The notes under the pieces are model-generated. The model worked only from the letters and a program-made list of their open reading frames with translations. It was not told where the DNA came from and made no database searches. From Nematostella vectensis (taxonomy: Eukaryota; Cnidaria; Anthozoa; Actiniaria; Edwardsiidae): a stretch of DNA of 60,000 bases. The DNA lies in contig NC_064045.1 in NCBI RefSeq assembly GCF_932526225.1, positions 5,471,498 through 5,531,497 on the forward strand. Direction: 5' to 3'. Below, in pieces: positions 12,201 through 22,900 of the stretch (position 1 is its first letter; each line of letters begins with the position of its first letter). The translations under genes were made by a program, and so were the position numbers.

Positions 12201-15199
12201 ATAGTACAGTTCCTTTTGATTTTGCCTTTTTTACTGCTCGCTCGTAAACGGATAGGTCGTACGTATATCATGGTCTCTTGGTTGTATATTTTACATATCT
12301 AGATTTGATATTTATAATAATCGTATTCGAGTAAAGCTATGGTCACCGGTCCTGTGAAAGGGGCTAATTACCGCATTGACACTAGTTTACTTCCGGTCGA
12401 TTACGTAATAATCTCCGATGATTTTTAACGGAAAACGTGGAAAATATTTCAAAATTGTAAAAGCAGTGTGTCTTTTGGAAGATTCTTCGAGGATGTGACT
12501 CATAATTTAGAGCGGATGGCCTGTTTAATATTTCGTATTTCAACAAATTTTTTTTCTCTTGTCGGAGGTTTCCGCTCCGTCCGCCGGACCTCCGGAAGTA
12601 AACTGGTGACAATGCGGTTGTGACAATGCGTTGAAACTGGTTCAAGTTTATTTTCAACTTTGACCTTGCTTCAGCTGCTGATTGTTGTTTTCGGAAGTCC
12701 TTCGTTTTTTGTTTGTCGTGAAAATTATAAATGCACAGCGTAAATGTATAAACTAGTTGTTTCGTCTATGCCTATGGAAGGTAAAAACAACTTCACTTCC
12801 CGACATATGTTTCATATGAATGCGCAAGAGTTAAAGTATTCAAAATTCAAGGCGATTAAAAAGATTTTACGGCTCTCTTTTCACTTCTGTTTGTTATGGT
12901 AAAATTGTATTTTTTTTAAGTTCCTGCTCCTGTATGTCAACAATGATTTGCTTTAGCGAGGTTAGACTAGATCTTATCATATTAAGTATATTGTTCCTTT
13001 TTGTGCATGACATTGCTTGAGCGAGGGCACAAATTCTGAAGGGGAGGCAAAAATAATTTCTAGTTATCGATTTGAAAACAAAGTTGCTGTTGACAAGCTC
13101 AAAAGGAATACAATATCGAGAGTAATTGCCACGAAAAATAGCGAGAAATAGTTAGTGTAAGTAGTTTGCGGTATCCGGTTTGAGTTACCCTAAATGCTCG
13201 TTTTAGCGCCCTTGGCGTTTAATCAATTTTTTTGAGTCGCGTGCGGAGTGCTATTTCGAAGTGGGATGATGTCCTGTACGGTCTATCCCCTCCCCTAGCC
13301 TGCGTTCCTCCCCTTCCCTTGAGCCGCTACGCAGGCTACCCTCCCCCAACTTTTTATGGTGTTTATGCTTCAAGAAAATTAGACAGTTCGCCCCGTATAA
13401 TCTCATTAGCCCTCCCGTCGGCATTATCTATGCCCTTTAGGTTTCAGGGGGAGCAGACTGTTTGCTGTGCCCCATTCTGTACCCCCCTGACTTTCTCGTT
13501 GCTCTTTAGGTTTCAGGGGGAGCAGACTGTTAGCTGATGCTTTATTCTGTACCCCCCCCCTGACTTGCTTGATGCTCTTCAGGTTTCAGGGGGAGCAGAC
13601 TGTTTGCTGATGCCCCAGATGGTCTCATTAAGGCTGTTCAGACTTCAAACATCACCTTGAATAACCATCACTACGCACTCGCGCCTGGAGTAAGTCAGAA
13701 AAACGATTCACTTCATTGTAGCCATCTCAGATAGACTCGAGACAAACGTTTGTGTGCACGAGTTTATGGCCTGCAAGCCGGCTCTCCTGTGAGTTTTCGG
13801 GAAAAATTTTCGTTTTCGGGGTTCAGGGTCCCTGTGGCGCAAAACATAGAGAGTGGGGTGGGGTAGAGGGAGGGAGGAAAGGGAAGTACGAACCCAACTC
13901 CCCCTTCTCTCGCTTATCTGCTCGTCACAGGAATCCCGAAACCAGGACCATCCGAATTAACCCACTTGAGAGCCGGCTACCAGGCTAGCGAGTTTACTCG
14001 AGGAAATCACTCAACTAACTCGTCGGGTAAGAAAGAAACTGTTTGGGTTGGTTTGGTAATTTCACCGGGTGCCGGGAAAGCTAAAGGCTCGAAAATCTAT
14101 TCCGTCGGGTCTGTTACAGAGGCGTTTTTCAAGGTGAACCGCGAATACAAACGAGATCATAAAGCCAAATCACAATTTTTTGCATTGTTATTTCCGGAGC
14201 TCCATAAGATTCTCGCTTATGTACTCATGCTATTTACCGTAAATCGAGGCTCAAACTGTATTTATGCGTCCATCGTCCGCCTGTAAAACGGTCATTAAAC
14301 CGGACAAATAAAATCATAGTGTGCATATTATCACAGCCAAACAATTAACTAGCCAATCAGAGTCCACATTTTTCTCTAGCCTTTTAACACCGAATCCTTG
14401 TTTTCTATAGGATTTTGGGAAAAACGATGCCCTATCCAGTTTTTACAAAGTTCTATCCACGAATGTTGACAGAAAAGGAAAGGAATTTATTTCAACGGTT
14501 GAAGGTATGTAGCTGATTAATGTAGTGAATTTACTAATAGTCACATTTTTGTCTTCTGAGGGAAAGAGATAAAGGGGGGGGGGTTTGGAGTGATCATAGC
14601 TCTCTTAATATTGACTGGAAACTAAGTTCATTTTACCCTCCCCTCCCCCTAAGAAACATTAGATGCTTCAGCCCCTGACGTGTGAACCAGTCGGTACTAG
14701 CACATTTGCATCTGTACCAGGCATTAAATACCCGGTGTACGGCGTACAGTGGCACCCAGAGAAGAACCAGTTTGAGTGGAGCAGACGGGAGGATATCCCT
14801 CACAGCAAAGAGGCTATTCAGATCGGACAGTACATGGCTAACTTTTTAGTCAACCAAGGTACAGTATGTGTGCTGTTATGGAAAGTTTTTTTCAGGTCCA
14901 CAATCTTTAAACTAGACACAAATGAATTTCCGAGACATTACTAGATTATTATTTTCGAGATGTGCTTTGCTATAAAAAATTGTTTCTAAGGCACTTAAAA
15001 CAAAGGTCCGTTTTTTTTTTTTGAGAAAATTATTACAAGTTATGTACAATTATCCTCATTTTCTTTTTCCTCAGCGCGAATGAATGACCATCATTTCCCG
15101 AGCACAAGCGAAGAGGACGCAGCCTTGATCTACAACTACAACTCCACCTTCACAGGAAAGCACTCAAACTTTATGCAATGCTACTACTTCGAGCAGTAA
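6217..15199 (+). CDS. GGH: gamma-glutamyl hydrolase (folate-polyglutamate hydrolase), complete, nine exons
   Basis: Coding exons: 6217-6316, 7164-7266, 7915-7965, 8038-8122, 8456-8597, 13583-13689, 14411-14504, 14721-14858, 15075-15199. All junctions are GT-AG, phases agree, and the total is 945 nt (314 aa; human is 318). The N-terminus is a signal peptide ([14 protein letters not shown]). Family landmarks: RPIIGILAEK at the start of the mature protein, [14 protein letters not shown], the loop LFPGGGVDL, the nucleophile Cys in WGSCLGFE, and the catalytic His in [12 protein letters not shown]. The enzyme is a class-I-glutamine-amidotransferase-like Cys peptidase that trims poly-gamma-glutamate from folates, in lysosomes or secreted. 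Intron 5 (5 kb) contains a complete antisense gene. The acceptor of exon 6 is present three times in tandem; only the last leads into a full open exon. Confidence 0.95.
9585..9590 (-). terminator. poly(A) signal of the nested LDLa gene
   Basis: AATAAA on the minus strand, about 107 nt downstream of the LDLa stop codon. It lies inside GGH intron 5, so the nested transcript can end without running into GGH exon 5. Confidence 0.6.
9697..11656 (-). CDS. secreted protein with three LDL-receptor class A repeats, nested in GGH intron 5
   Basis: Coding exons in order: 11656-11301, 10799-10644, 10405-10226, 9844-9697; phases agree and the total is 840 nt (279 aa). The start [21 protein letters not shown] is a clear signal peptide. 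A Cys-rich segment of about 70 residues follows ([18 protein letters not shown]...), then three LDLa modules ending [32 protein letters not shown] and [16 protein letters not shown], each with the acidic calcium-binding signature. The third module is split by an intron right before its third Cys. The C-terminus is a Lys/Glu-rich, low-complexity tail. A 5'UTR exon ends at 11923 (donor GAG/GTAAG) and joins an acceptor at 11662-11663. LDLa domains bind ligands or calcium in many extracellular proteins; the specific role is unknown. No transmembrane segment is seen apart from the signal. Confidence 0.9.
11998..12005 (-). promoter_or_regulatory. TATA box of the nested LDLa gene
   Basis: A perfect TATAAATA on the minus strand lies about 75 nt upstream of the 5'UTR exon donor at 11922-11923. 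Transcription would start near 11970, giving a short leader exon of roughly 45-50 nt. Confidence 0.6.
12368..12621 (+). mobile_element. TTAA-type MITE, copy C
   Basis: Terminal inverted repeats around CCGCATTG...TTTACTTCCGGTCG and CCGGAAGTAAACTGGTGACA match the 40454-40699 element over its full length. It lies in GGH intron 5, just upstream of the nested gene's promoter. The flanking TTAA is not well preserved. Confidence 0.8.
13431..13625 (+). repeat. tandem triplication of the GGH exon 6 acceptor and exon start
   Basis: Three ~72-bp units each contain a pyrimidine tract, TTTAG or TTCAG, and then GTTTCAGGGGGAGCAGACTG, the first bases of exon 6. Starts of the exon-like part are about 13441, 13511 and 13583. 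Copies 1 and 2 run into stop codons or a shifted frame; copy 3 is the true exon, 13583-13689. Confidence 0.9.
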
Positions 15200-15252
15200 A
15201 ACGGAACAACAAAGGAAACAATGTATTAAGGACAGGTTTTGACTATGCAATT

Positions 15253-15258
15253 TTTATT
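15253..15258 (-). terminator. candidate poly(A) signal of PRKDC
   Basis: AATAAA on the minus strand, about 350 nt after the PRKDC stop and only 54 nt from the GGH stop. If used, the 3' UTRs of the two convergent genes overlap. Confidence 0.35.
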
Positions 15259-15402
15259 ACCGATGAGTATATAATGTGCCATTGAAACCAGTCAATTTAT
15301 ACCTCACTCGTCAGTTCATTGGCATGTTTACAACTACATATTCGGAGTTTCCATGGAATTGTGCGAATTTATGGATAAAACAGAATATACTGTGTCAGTG
15401 TG

Positions 15403-15650
15403 TCTAGTACGGGTCACACCCACGCCTCCGAATTCGTTCAAAGAATGTTAACAAGACAACATCTTGGGGGTGATCAGCTGGTCTTTCTTAGTTTTTCTAG
15501 TAAGGGTCATACCCGCGCCTCCCATACCCTTCAAAGAATGTTGACAAGACAACATATTGGGGTGATTAGCTGGACTTTCTGCCCTGAGTAAGTTTTTCTA
15601 GTACGGGTCACACCCATGCCTCCCATCCCTCCCACGCCCTGCCGAGAATG
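15403..15650. repeat. three tandem copies of the PRKDC stop-codon region
   Basis: Period of about 97 bp. The unit begins TAGTACGGGTCACACCC, the reverse complement of the last PRKDC codons and stop, and extends to GAATGTTGACA, which encodes the conserved VNI of FATC. The rightmost unit (from 15597) belongs to the functional exon; the two on its left are decayed, with frameshifts. Confidence 0.75.
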
Positions 15651-16950
15651 TTGACATCCGTGGCTTGATCGATGAGACAGTCGACTTGCGCCTCTGAAGT
15701 TAACTCGTTCTCCTCCTTCTGCGCGCGGACGTTGTGCCTGCGATCTCCCAGACACGCCGATTGCAGATTACGGAACCAAGAACGCCTTCTATGACCAAGT
15801 TCCAGTTCTTGTCTGCAGAAAATGTGTGAAGAATACCGAATTGGAACCGGACAATATTACCCTCCCTCTAGTAATAATTTTAATTGGCATAAAACAATGT
15901 CAAGATTGACATAAATCTTGAGTTCAGAGCCCTATTATACGTCACATGAGAATACGATCGAAGGCTGTAGTTAACGAGTGGCGCGGGGGGAGGGGGGTTG
16001 TAGTTGATGGGGGAAGTTGCTAAGTTATAGAAGGGGGTGGGTGGGTTGTTTACCATTTAAGCGGAAATTCCGGTACTTCTGGTTATTTTGTAAATGGTAC
16101 AGATCCCTACCACTAGGAATTTTCCGAAAAATGTGAAATTGCTTGAGAGGTAGTCCACGTTCACGATACCAGAAATTCCGGAAAATCGTGTACCATTTGC
16201 AGTTTTCCATAGAATATTTGACCGAGGCCCCCTATTCCTCAGGACCCCAAAAGTAAAATTTCTGGGTACAGATGCAAATGGTACATTAGTCACCCCGGGA
16301 ATTCTGGAATAAAGGAAGTTTTTTGTTACCATTCCGGAAAAGCTAGGATCTCATTCCGGAATTTGCGATTAAATGGTAAACAGCCGGGGTCACAGCTGGA
16401 CAATGGGCGAACAATACCTTGTCACAAATGCTGGATTGGCCCCTTTTAGCTTTCGCTGGGCCGTCAGAACCTTTTCTCTCGGGTACCAAGTAAGGTCTTC
16501 GTCTGTGGTAAAAGGTACAACTACTAAATAATTACCTAGGTTACTAATTAAGCGCTTCGTCTATGGTGGAAGGTGCAAATACCAAGTAAATACCTAGGTT
16601 ACTAGGTAAAGTCTTCGTCTGGGCCACGTAGGAGCTATCGGAGGATTTCACCACATTGGATTGGTGCACCACAGACAAAGGGCGAGAATACATTAGAACA
16701 ATGAGGTCTAGCCAATCCTGTTGAGCCTTACGGGCGGATTTCTACACTTCTGCTTCGTCTATGGTGGAAGGTGCATGGGTACCTAGCAAGGTCTTGGGCA
16801 AAAGAAGGAAATGACTACTCTACAAAGCCCGGGGTAAACTTAAAAAAATGTTAAAAAAAGAATAATGTACCAAGTTTTCTCGATGGCTAGAAATATACAG
16901 TACATACCAATTTCCATATGCTGATCTTCCGCTTGCTTTCTGGCAAACAT
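15608..16950 (-). CDS. PRKDC: PRKDC segment 7: FATC tail, exons 50-51
   Basis: The last exon (15812 or 15807 down to stop 15610-15608) encodes [11 protein letters not shown]...HNVRAQK and the FATC motif [20 protein letters not shown] followed by WEAWV and a stop. This is a clear match to DNA-PKcs, although the human ends WEPWM. Upstream, 16950-16908 (acceptor TTCCAG, donor GTATGT) would encode [14 protein letters not shown], similar to the human AKRKL region. Its phase fits only if the last exon begins at 15807 (acceptor ACAAG) rather than at the stronger CTGCAG at 15813-15814. The exon for the preceding ~30 residues (WYP...K region) was not found. The FATC call is sure; exon 50 is about 50 percent. 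Confidence 0.8.
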
Positions 16951-19900
16951 CTGGAATAGAACAACAATTTGAATATAAATTCTGAGTACTACGCACTTTG
17001 ATGGCTGAACACACTGTTCCCCACCCCTTCACGGTACAATACCCCACCCATACCCCTCCACAGTACACTTCTCACCCTGCCCCTCCACAGTACACTTCTC
17101 ACCCATACCCCTCCACAGTACACTCTTCACCCATACCCCTCCACAGTACACTCTTCACCCTGCCCCTCCACAGTACACTTCTCACTCTAGCCCTCCACAA
17201 TACACTTCCGCCCTACCCCTCCCCCTCCCTCCAGAGAACACTTCTTACCCTAACCCTACACAGTACAATTCCGCCCTACCCCTCCACAGTACACTTCCCA
17301 CCCAACCCCGGCAGAGAACACTTCTCATCCAGCCCTCCACAGTACACTTCTCACCCAGCCCTCCACAGTACACTTCCGCCCTACCCCCCCCCCCCCTCCA
17401 GAGAACACTTCTTACCCTAACCCTACACAGTACAATTCCGCCCTACCCCTCCACAATACACTTCCCACCCAACCCCGGCAGAGAACACTTCTCATCCAGC
17501 CCTCCACAGTACACTTCTCACTCTAGCCCTCCACAATACACTTCCGCCCTACCCCTCCCCCTCCCTCCAGAGAACACTTCTTACCCTAACCCTACACAGT
17601 ACAATTCCGCCCTACCCCTCCACAGTACACTTCCCACCCAACCCCGGCAGAGAACACTTCTCATCCAGCCCTCCACAGTACACTTCTCACCCAGCCCTCC
17701 ACAGTACACTTCCGCCCTACCCCCCCCCCCCCCCCTCCAGAGAACACTTCTTACCCTAACCCTACACAGTACAATTCCGCCCTACCCCTCCACAATACAC
17801 TTCCCACCCAACCCCGGCAGAGAACACTTCTCATCCAGCCCTCCACAGTACACTTCTCACCCAGCCCTCCACAGTACACTTCCGCCCTACCCCCCCCCCC
17901 CCCCTCCAGAGAACACTTCTTACCCTAACCCTACACAGTACAATTCCGCCCTAACCCTACACAGTACAATTCCGCCCTACCCCTCCACAGTACACTTCCC
18001 GCCCTACCCCTCCACAGTACACTTCTCACCCTGCCCTTCCACAGTACACTTCTCACCCTGCCCTTCCACAGTACACTTCTCACCCTACCCTTCCACAGTA
18101 CACTTCTCACCCTAGCTCTCCACAGTACACTTCCCGCCCTACCACTCCACAGTACACTTCCCGCCCTACCCCTCCACAGTACACTTCCCGTCCTACCCCT
18201 CCACAGTACACTGCTCACCCTACCACTCCACAGTACACTTCTCACCCTGCCCCTCTACAGTACACTTCTCACCCAGCCCCTCCACACTACACTTCCCGCA
18301 CTACCCCTCCACAGTACCTGCCAGTCTAGGGACGGCTCTTTGACGAACACATCCATTGTGTTGAGAAGCAGCTCGTGGTTTCCTCGCAAGGCTCGCATCA
18401 CGTGGATCATCGTGTTTCGCACCAGTCCACTCTCCTTGAGCGGGAGTAGCAAGTTCGTGAACTGACGCGTCAGACGGAATGGAACCAGCTCAGGGACCGG
18501 TAGGAACTGCAGGAATTTAGAATTTACAGGATTTCCATACTATGCTTGATAATAAGACGACATCTTTACCACCCACCTGTGTGGCTGATCCAAAGGAGTG
18601 TCCAAAATCTATGCCGATCAGACCGCCTGTTCGCATATCGACCAGGAAGTTGGACAAATGTCTGTCGCCGATGCCCAGGACATACTGGCAGATACAGATG
18701 CACGCGTGCGTCCGAGCGAAGTGTGTGCGAAGCGTCAGGTAGGCCTCAGGGGAAGCGGCCAGCTGCTGGAACGCCCGCCTTGAGGGGAGAGAAGAGCACG
18801 TGTTTTTGAGAAAAATCAAGCAATAACAATTAGGAAATAGTTGTACGTCGATGTATATTGACAGGTTACGTATGTATATTTACAGGTTACGTATGTATAT
18901 TGACAGGTTATGTATGTTTCTTGACAGGTAACGTAAGAATATTGACGGGTACGTATGTTTATTGACAGGCTAAGTATGTATATTGACAGGTAACGTATCT
19001 ACATTGACAGGTTACGTATGTATAATGACAGGTTACGTAAGTATAATGACAGGTTACGTATGTATACTGACAGGTTACGTAAGTATATTGACAGATTACG
19101 TATGTATTCATGTTCTACCTTAACAAATCCCATGGTACTTGGGCTTGTTTTTTCTTGAATTCACTTTCAGTATCTGTTCGATTTGCCTCCCTGGAAATAA
19201 TGATGTCAAATAAAATACGCAAAGTTAAATCAAGCATATTTTTTGTCTTCCTTCTAACCACCCTGTCTCTTCCTCGAATCCCTCATTCTCCCTTTTTTTT
19301 ACCCCCTTCTTTGCCTTGCTGATTTTTCCATTTTCTTTTCTTCTCTTACTTTGTTTATTATCTTATTACCTGTAAATATTGCCGTAAGTGGCTGCTAGAT
19401 AAACATTCTTTTTCTTGTCCATCACGACAAAATTGTTGACCCATTTCTGGTGTAGATTCCTGGCACTAGCCCTGAAAACGGCATTATTTAAACCATTCAT
19501 GTCCATAAAATAATATGTTACCAATAATATAATGATTACCTCGTATTTCATTGTTTTCCCCCTAGGAGGTCGCTTAATAGAGGTGCCATTGTTAGGGTGC
19601 ACTTAACACGATACTGAGGGTGGTCGCTTAATAGAGGTGCCACTGTAAACACAACTCAGAACGGTCGCTAGGGTGGCCGCTTAATAGAGGTTCCACTGTA
19701 TACATCACTTGGCACGGTCCCTAGGGTGCCCGCTTATTAGAGGTTCCACTGTATACATCACTTGGCACGGTCCCTAGGGTGGCCGCTTAATAGAGGTACC
19801 ACTGTATACATCACTTGGCACGGTCCCTAGGGTGGCCGCTTAATAAAGGTACCACTGTATACATCACTTGGCACGGTCCCTAGGGTGGCCGCTTAATAGA

Positions 19901-22900
19901 GGTACCACTGTATACATCACTTGGCACGGTCCCTAGGGTGGTCCTTTATAGAGGTACCACTGTATACATCACTTGGCACGGTCCCTAGGGTGGCCGCTTA
20001 ATAGAGGTACAACTGTATACATCACTTGGCACGGACCCTAGGGTGGCCGCTTAATAGAGGTACCACTGTATACATCACTTGGCACGGACCCTAGGGTGGC
20101 CGCTTAATAGAGGTGCCACTGTATACATCACTTGGCACGGTCCCTAGGGTGGCCGCTTAATAGAGGTACCACTGTGTACATCACTTGGCACGGTCCCTAG
20201 GGTGGTCGCTTAATAGAGGTACCACTGTATACATCACTTGGCACGGTCCCTAGGGTGGCCGCTTAATAGAGGTTCCACTGTATACATTACTTGGCACGGT
20301 CCCTAGGGTGGTCGCTTAATAGAGGTACCACTGTATACATCACTTGGCACGGTCCCTAGGGTGGCCGCTTATTAGAGGTACCACTGTATACATCACTTGG
20401 CACGGTCTCGAGGGTGGCCGCTATATAGAGGTTCCACTGTATACATCACTTGGCACGGTCCCTAGGGTGGCCGCTTAATAGATTCCTGGCACTAGCCCTG
20501 AAAACGGCATTATTTAAACCATTCATGTCCATAAAATAATATGTTACCAATAATATAATGATTACCTCGTATTTCATTGTTTTCCCCCTAGGAGGTCGCT
20601 TAATAGAGGTGCCATTGTTAGGGTGCACTTAACACGATACTGAGGGTGGTCGCTTAATAGAGGTGCCACTGTAAACACAACTCAGAACGGTCGCTAGGGT
20701 GGCCGCTTAATAGAGGTTCCACTGTATACATCACTTGGCACGGTCCCTAGGGTGCCCGCTTATTAGAGGTTCCACTGTATACATCACTTGGCACGGTCCC
20801 TAGGGTGGCCGCTTAATAGAGGTACCACTGTATACATCACTTGGCACGGTCCCTAGGGTGGCCGCTTAATAAAGGTACCACTGTATACATCACTTGGCAC
20901 GGTCCCTAGGGTGGCCGCTTAATAGAGGTACCACTGTATACATCACTTGGCACGGTCCCTAGGGTGGTCCTTTATAGAGGTACCACTGTATACATCACTT
21001 GGCACGGTCCCTAGGGTGGCCGCTTAATAGAGGTACAACTGTATACATCACTTGGCACGGACCCTAGGGTGGCCGCTTAATAGAGGTACCACTGTATACA
21101 TCACTTGGCACGGACCCAAGGGTGGCCGCTTAATAGAGGTGCCACTGTATACATCACTTGGCACGGTCCCTAGGGTGGCCGCTTAATAGAGGTACCACTG
21201 TGTACATCACTTGGCACGGTCCCTAGGGTGGTCGCTTAATAGAGGTACCACTGTATACATCACTTGGCACGGTCCCTAGGGTGGCCGCTTAATAGAGGTT
21301 CCACTGTATACATTACTTGGCACGGTCCCTAGGGTGGTCGCTTAATAGAGGTACCACTGTATACATCACTTGGCACGGTCCCTAGGGTGGCCGCTTATTA
21401 GAGGTACCACTGTATACATCACTTGGCACGGTCTCGAGGGTGGCCGCTATATAGAGGTTCCACTGTATACATCACTTGGCACGGTCCCTAGGGTGGCCGC
21501 TTAATAGAGGTACCACTGTATACATCACTTGGCACGGTCCCTAGGGTGGCCACTTAATAGAGGTACCACTGTATACATCACTTGGCACGGTCCCTAGGGT
21601 GGCCGCTTAATAGAGGTAGCACTGTATACATGACTTGGCACGGTCCCTAGGGTGGTCGCTTTATAGAGGTACCACTGTATACATCACTTGGCACGGTCCC
21701 TAGGGTGGTCGCTTTATAGAGGTACCACTGTATACATCACTTAGCACGGTCCCAAGGGTGGCCGCTTATTAGAGGTTCCACTGTATACATCACTTGGCAC
21801 GGTCCCTAGGGTGGCCGCTTAATAGAGGTACCACTGTATACATCACTTGGCACGGTCCCTAGGGTGGCCGCTTTAATAGAGGTACCACTGTATACATCGC
21901 TTAGCACGGTCCCTAGGGTGGCCGCTTTATAGAGGTACCACTGTATACATCACTTGGCACGGTCCCAAGGGTGGTCGCTTAATAGAGGTACCACTGTATA
22001 CATCACTTGGCACGGTCCCTAGGGTGGCCGCTTAATAGAGGTTCCACTGTATACATTACTTGGCACGGACCCCAGGGTGGTCGCTTAATAGAGGTGCCAC
22101 TGTAAACACAACTCAGAACGGTCCCTAGGGTGGCCGCTAAATAGAGGTTCCACTGTATAAATTACTTGGCACGGACCCCAGGGTGGCCGCTTATTAGAGG
22201 TACCACTGTATACATCACTTGGCACGGACCCCAGGGTGGCCGCTTAATAGAGGTGCCACTGTAAACACAACTCAGAACGGACCCCAGGGTGGCCGCTTTA
22301 TAGAGGTTCCACTGTATAAATTACTTGGCACGAACCCTAGGGTGGCCGCTTTATAGAGGTTCCACTGTATAAATTATTTGGCACGGACCCTAGGGTGGCC
22401 GCTTTATAAAGGGTCGACTGTATAAATTACTTGGCACGGACCCCAGGGTGGCCGCTTTATAGAGGTTCCACTGTATACATTACTTGGCACGCACCCGAGG
22501 GTGGCCGCTTAATAGAGGTACCACTACGTCCAGCTACGCCCGTAACACGGACACTCACATGGCTTGTTTCTCTGATTCTGTCGCCGCGATGTGAAGAAGC
22601 TCTTTGAGTGGTTTGGTGTTCTTGAGCCATTCAATCAGTCCAACCCTAGAGACAGAAATCAATATTTTTTATATCCATAAGGTCCAAGGGGTTTTTAATT
22701 TTCCTTTGAAGCCGTTCTGGACTCGTCACGCTAGGCGGCGCTGAAGACTAAGGATTTTATAGACAAATTCTTAGTAGGCAGCCTTATTTTTACTTGGTGA
22801 GGTTTCCTAATTAACCTTCAATAAATGCAAATTCTATTTGCAGGAATAAAGTTGACTATTTTTTTTAAATAATAATAGTATAATAATGATTTGGATATAA

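Noticed and set aside
17255-17270. CCCTAACCCTA runs that look telomeric
   Set aside because: They are a variant half of the 27-bp unit, not tandem TTAGGG repeats, and occur inside a gene.
17931-18452. Open frame of 9-residue repeats (SVLWRGRAG type) running out of PRKDC exon 49
   Set aside because: Product of the 27-bp period; the in-frame continuation from the exon stops after about 20 codons and a proper donor precedes it.
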